The notes beneath the pieces were generated by a model. It was given only the letters and a program-made list of their open reading frames with translations. It searched no databases and was not told the DNA's origin. DNA of 64,000 nucleotides, taken from contig NGBS01000292.1 of the NCBI GenBank assembly GCA_002245135.1, positions 558,001 through 622,000 on the forward strand. Reading direction: 5' to 3'. Source of the DNA: Proteromonas lacertae (lineage: Eukaryota; Sar; Bigyra; Opalinata; Proteromonadidae). Position 1 is the stretch's first letter. The number at the start of each line of letters is the position of its first letter. The position numbers and the translations under genes were made by a program. Below are positions 61,425 to 64,000 of this stretch, piece after piece.

Positions 61425-63433
61425 ATGTTCAAAATACCATTCAGAACTATATATAAAACTGTTATTAATGTCAGAAAAGCAAATAATGTGATGAAATTTA
61501 CTCAAAAATTATTTAGTACAGTTAGTAATTCAATTCGAACAATGACTTCTATTCCTAATGATACTCTATCTCCTCCATCAGTATATCTAATATACATATT
61601 TAAATTGTTTTTAATAGTCAACAGAGTTGGCTAGATCTAGTCATTTTGCATATTTAATATATAATAGTGTATACTATGTTATTATATTGATGTAGAATCT
61701 ATTGAATCGATTCTACCCCAAAGGCACCTTTTTCCCAAAATCATTTTCATTTGTTGTAACAATTGAGAAAGTAACCTATGTCATTTATCGAGGAACAGAA
61801 GTTACAAACTATCTAGACATTCTGACTGATCTTTATGCAACGAAAGTTCATCCATTTGGTAAAGGAAATGGAATAGTTCATGAAGGTTTTTTTCATAGAT
61901 CTAGAATAGATTTTGGTATTTCAATCAATGCAAAAGAAGATAAATACGATGAAGGAAGTATACTTGATTTAATAGGAAAAAGTGAAGGTGAGAAATTGAT
62001 ATTTACAGGTCATAGTTTAGGTGGAGCATCAGCTGAATTGAGTTTTCTTCGTTATATCACATTTTGTGAGAATTTCCCAAACAATACAGCTAGTCGATAT
62101 AAAGATAAATGTAGTTATATAGCCTATGCTGCACCAATAAATACAAGTATTGAAATAAGAAAAAGATTTGAGAAATATACAAATCAAATGCATTCTATTG
62201 ATCAATACAATGATCCAATTGTAGAAGCTAATAGAGATTTAGAAAGAAGTATGTAATATATGTTATTATTTTATTAAATAGTTTTTCTATTAAGAGATTC
62301 TGCAGATGCTAAAGAAGATTATACTGGTCTTTATCCTTTTAATTTTGATGAATATCTAGATGAAATGTATCTAACCTCTAAAAATGAGATATTGGAATAT
62401 TTGAAGAAGAAGTTATCTGAAAGACAAAATGAATTGAAGAAATCTAATAAGAATTTACCAACCAAAACAAAAGTGAATAAGTTCTTTTCTTTTATTAATA
62501 GAATAATTGAATTTTTCAGGAAATTGTTTCATTTTAATGAAAGAAAACAGAAAAAGAATAATGAAGAATATTTGAATGATTTAGTGATATTATGTAATGA
62601 TTTATCAAATGGTTTATTAGATATTACTAGAATGATGAGTGAAATGAAAGAAAAATTTTCTAAAGCTAAGTTTAATGAAATATTTTCAAATGGTAATAAA
62701 AAGAATAATGAAAATAATAAGAAAGTGTTATATGAAGATGATTACTTAATATCATTTGGAGAATCAATTAAAAAGATGATGGAAAGTACAATCAATGATA
62801 TAAATGATTTAATAAAAAAAGCAGATGATGTTTTCATTGTAAATACACATAACAAAAATTTGAAAGAAATTACTAAAACAAGAATTGATAATTCAAAGAA
62901 TAGTGAAATAGAAGAAGTATTCAAAGATTATTTAATTACGACAATAATGATATATAAAAATGAGTTTGAAAAAAGTATAAATAAACTATTTGAACCTCAG
63001 AAAGATAAATCAACAGAAAAACTAGAAGAGAAAACAACCAACTATATTGATGAATTAATAGAATCAATCAATTTAATAATCAATTATTTTTATTTGACAA
63101 TAAAAAATCTTGATTTATCACCTGAATTTATAATGAAATCAATAGATACAATTCAACAGGTTATTCAAACAACAAATTTTTCAATTTCAAAGTTAGTTCC
63201 AGTTTATGAACCAATATCATTACCACTTGGAATTCATCATATAGTATAAACCAAATATATTTATTTATTATTATATATTCTTATAGATAATGAAAGATGG
63301 AAGTTTATTAAATACTACAGATCCTGATGTTATTTGTGACATTTATAAGAAATATAGAGATGATTCAGATCCTAATATGCATAGAATGAGAAATTATGCT
63401 ATATTTATAAATGAATTAAATTATAGTAAATAA
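61425..63433 (+). CDS. Class 3 lipase, copy 2, with basic N-terminal extension
   Basis: Five exons (introns 61581-61617, 61669-61695, 62249-62281 and 63244-63286; lengths 37, 27, 33 and 43) give 622 residues. The same lipase fold as copy 1 (VVTIEKVTYVIYRGTE, GHSLGGASAE, LGIHHIV). It has a long Lys/Arg-rich N-terminal extension (MFKIPFRTIYKTVINVRKAN), which could be an organellar targeting sequence and is absent from copy 1. A long helical insert of ~250 residues (KKKLSERQNELKKSN ... LDITRMMSEMKEKF) sits between the fold and the C-terminal His motif, where copy 1 has its short Cys-rich insert. The frame is intact. Confidence 0.8.
61910..62216 (+). repeat. Near-identical 307-bp block shared by the two lipase genes (copy 2)
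   Basis: Counterpart of 33549-33855; two mismatches seen in 307 bases. It ends within the same codon region (YNDP) in both genes. Confidence 0.85.
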
Positions 63434-63492
63434 ATTGTGTGTGTTATGAAATGTGTATATGTTTTGTTGGTAAAGAAAAAAAAGTAGAAAAA

Positions 63493-64000
63493 TTATTTTT
63501 TAATTATTTTCATTATATTCTTTTTTAACTCATTCTCTTCATTCACCTTATCCAATATCACATATAATCCACTTTCTTTAAATGCCTTTATATATTCTTC
63601 ATTGTGTGTTTGTAAAAGATTGTTTATTATATACAAAATATTCATTATTAATTCTTCATCATAATCACTACATACTCTTAATAACAAACTAAAAATATCA
63701 TATCTTATTAATAATTCATGTAAATTCTTATTACAAGAGAAATTAACCAACATTTTCATTATTATTTTAGTGAATTTTGGATTATTTAATAGAAGTAGTT
63801 TTAAAATTATTCTTCCAGCATTACATAATACTTCTAATTGAAATATATATATAAATACATACTTTCTGATATTTTATCTATTACTGATATATTTTGGTAT
63901 ATTCTCAGTGCATGACATATTTCATTTTCATCACAATATTCTTCTAAATGAAATATTATACTATTCACACCATCTAATGATATAAACTCTTTTATTATTT
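63493..64000 (-). CDS. Armadillo/HEAT-like protein, C-terminal part
   Basis: The gene continues beyond the right edge. Two exons are visible, joined across an intron of about 29 nt near 63836-63864 with phase kept (ISE|KVLCNAGRIILKLLLL). The ~160 residues form repeating amphipathic helices: SIIFHLEEYCDENEICHALRIYQNI, RIILKLLLLNNPKFTKIIMKMLVNF, LHELLIRYDIFSLLLRVC, LIMNILYIINNLLQTH, IKAFKESGLYVILDKV. This is the alpha-solenoid pattern of armadillo repeats. It ends KKNIMKIIKK. A specific family cannot be named from this part. Confidence 0.6.

Overview
This window is nuclear DNA from a very AT-rich, gene-dense, unicellular eukaryote. Almost every gene is interrupted by tiny introns, mostly 25-50 nt, with a GTAT-type donor and a TAG acceptor. 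Ribosomal proteins, a small Tim chaperone, splicing factor SF1, a gamma-tubulin complex subunit and a WNK-type kinase are all eukaryotic. The standard code fits, with TAA, TAG and TGA all acting as stops. Asn/Gln/Ser and Glu/Lys tracts are common. I could not settle the lineage. A class II (B12-dependent) ribonucleotide reductase, EGF-type secreted proteins, ~30-nt introns and XRRA1/GCP2 homologues suggest a free-living or gut-dwelling protist. A stramenopile related to the short-intron Opalinata, or an amoebozoan, are both open guesses.

Layout. 0-13 kb holds housekeeping genes: the end of a Tim9/10-type chaperone, a multi-pass membrane protein (-), class II RNR, an apyrase (NTPDase), a WNK-like kinase, SF1/BBP (-), a SAC1 phosphoinositide phosphatase and a protein disulfide isomerase. 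13-20 kb holds a roughly 1,350-residue orphan split by about 17 mini-introns, and a broken pseudokinase-LRR gene. 20-31 kb is mostly minus strand: a ubiquitin-like/chromo-barrel protein with a long N/Q-rich tail, ribosomal proteins uS9 and uL16, a plus-strand hnRNP Q/R acidic-domain-like protein, and GCP2. 31-40 kb holds an XRRA1-like LRR protein, a class 3 lipase, and a tandem pair of BTB/BACK-Ig-SPRY-like genes, the second decayed. 40-56 kb holds a large BRWD-type chromatin reader with an embedded extended PHD finger and a PDZ-like segment, a secreted EGF protein, and a minus-strand WD40/coiled-coil giant of about 2,400 residues. 56-64 kb is accessory: repeat-like intergenic DNA, a decayed Ig-domain membrane protein, a second lipase sharing a nearly identical 307-bp block with the first, and the end of an armadillo-like gene (-).

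The gene set is a mixture, not an operon. Microtubule or ciliary functions (GCP2, XRRA1, perhaps the WD40 giant), secretory-pathway functions (PDI, SAC1, EGF protein) and nucleotide metabolism (RNR, NTPDase) lie side by side. The most unusual material is the duplicated lipases, the Ig-domain families (one intracellular with BTB and SPRY-like modules, one membrane-anchored), and the orphan/pseudokinase block.

Quality note: several otherwise conserved genes (PDI, the EGF protein, the BRWD protein, perhaps SF1) each contain one or two single-base frame breaks, often in A or T runs. Some lesions may therefore be assembly errors rather than mutations.
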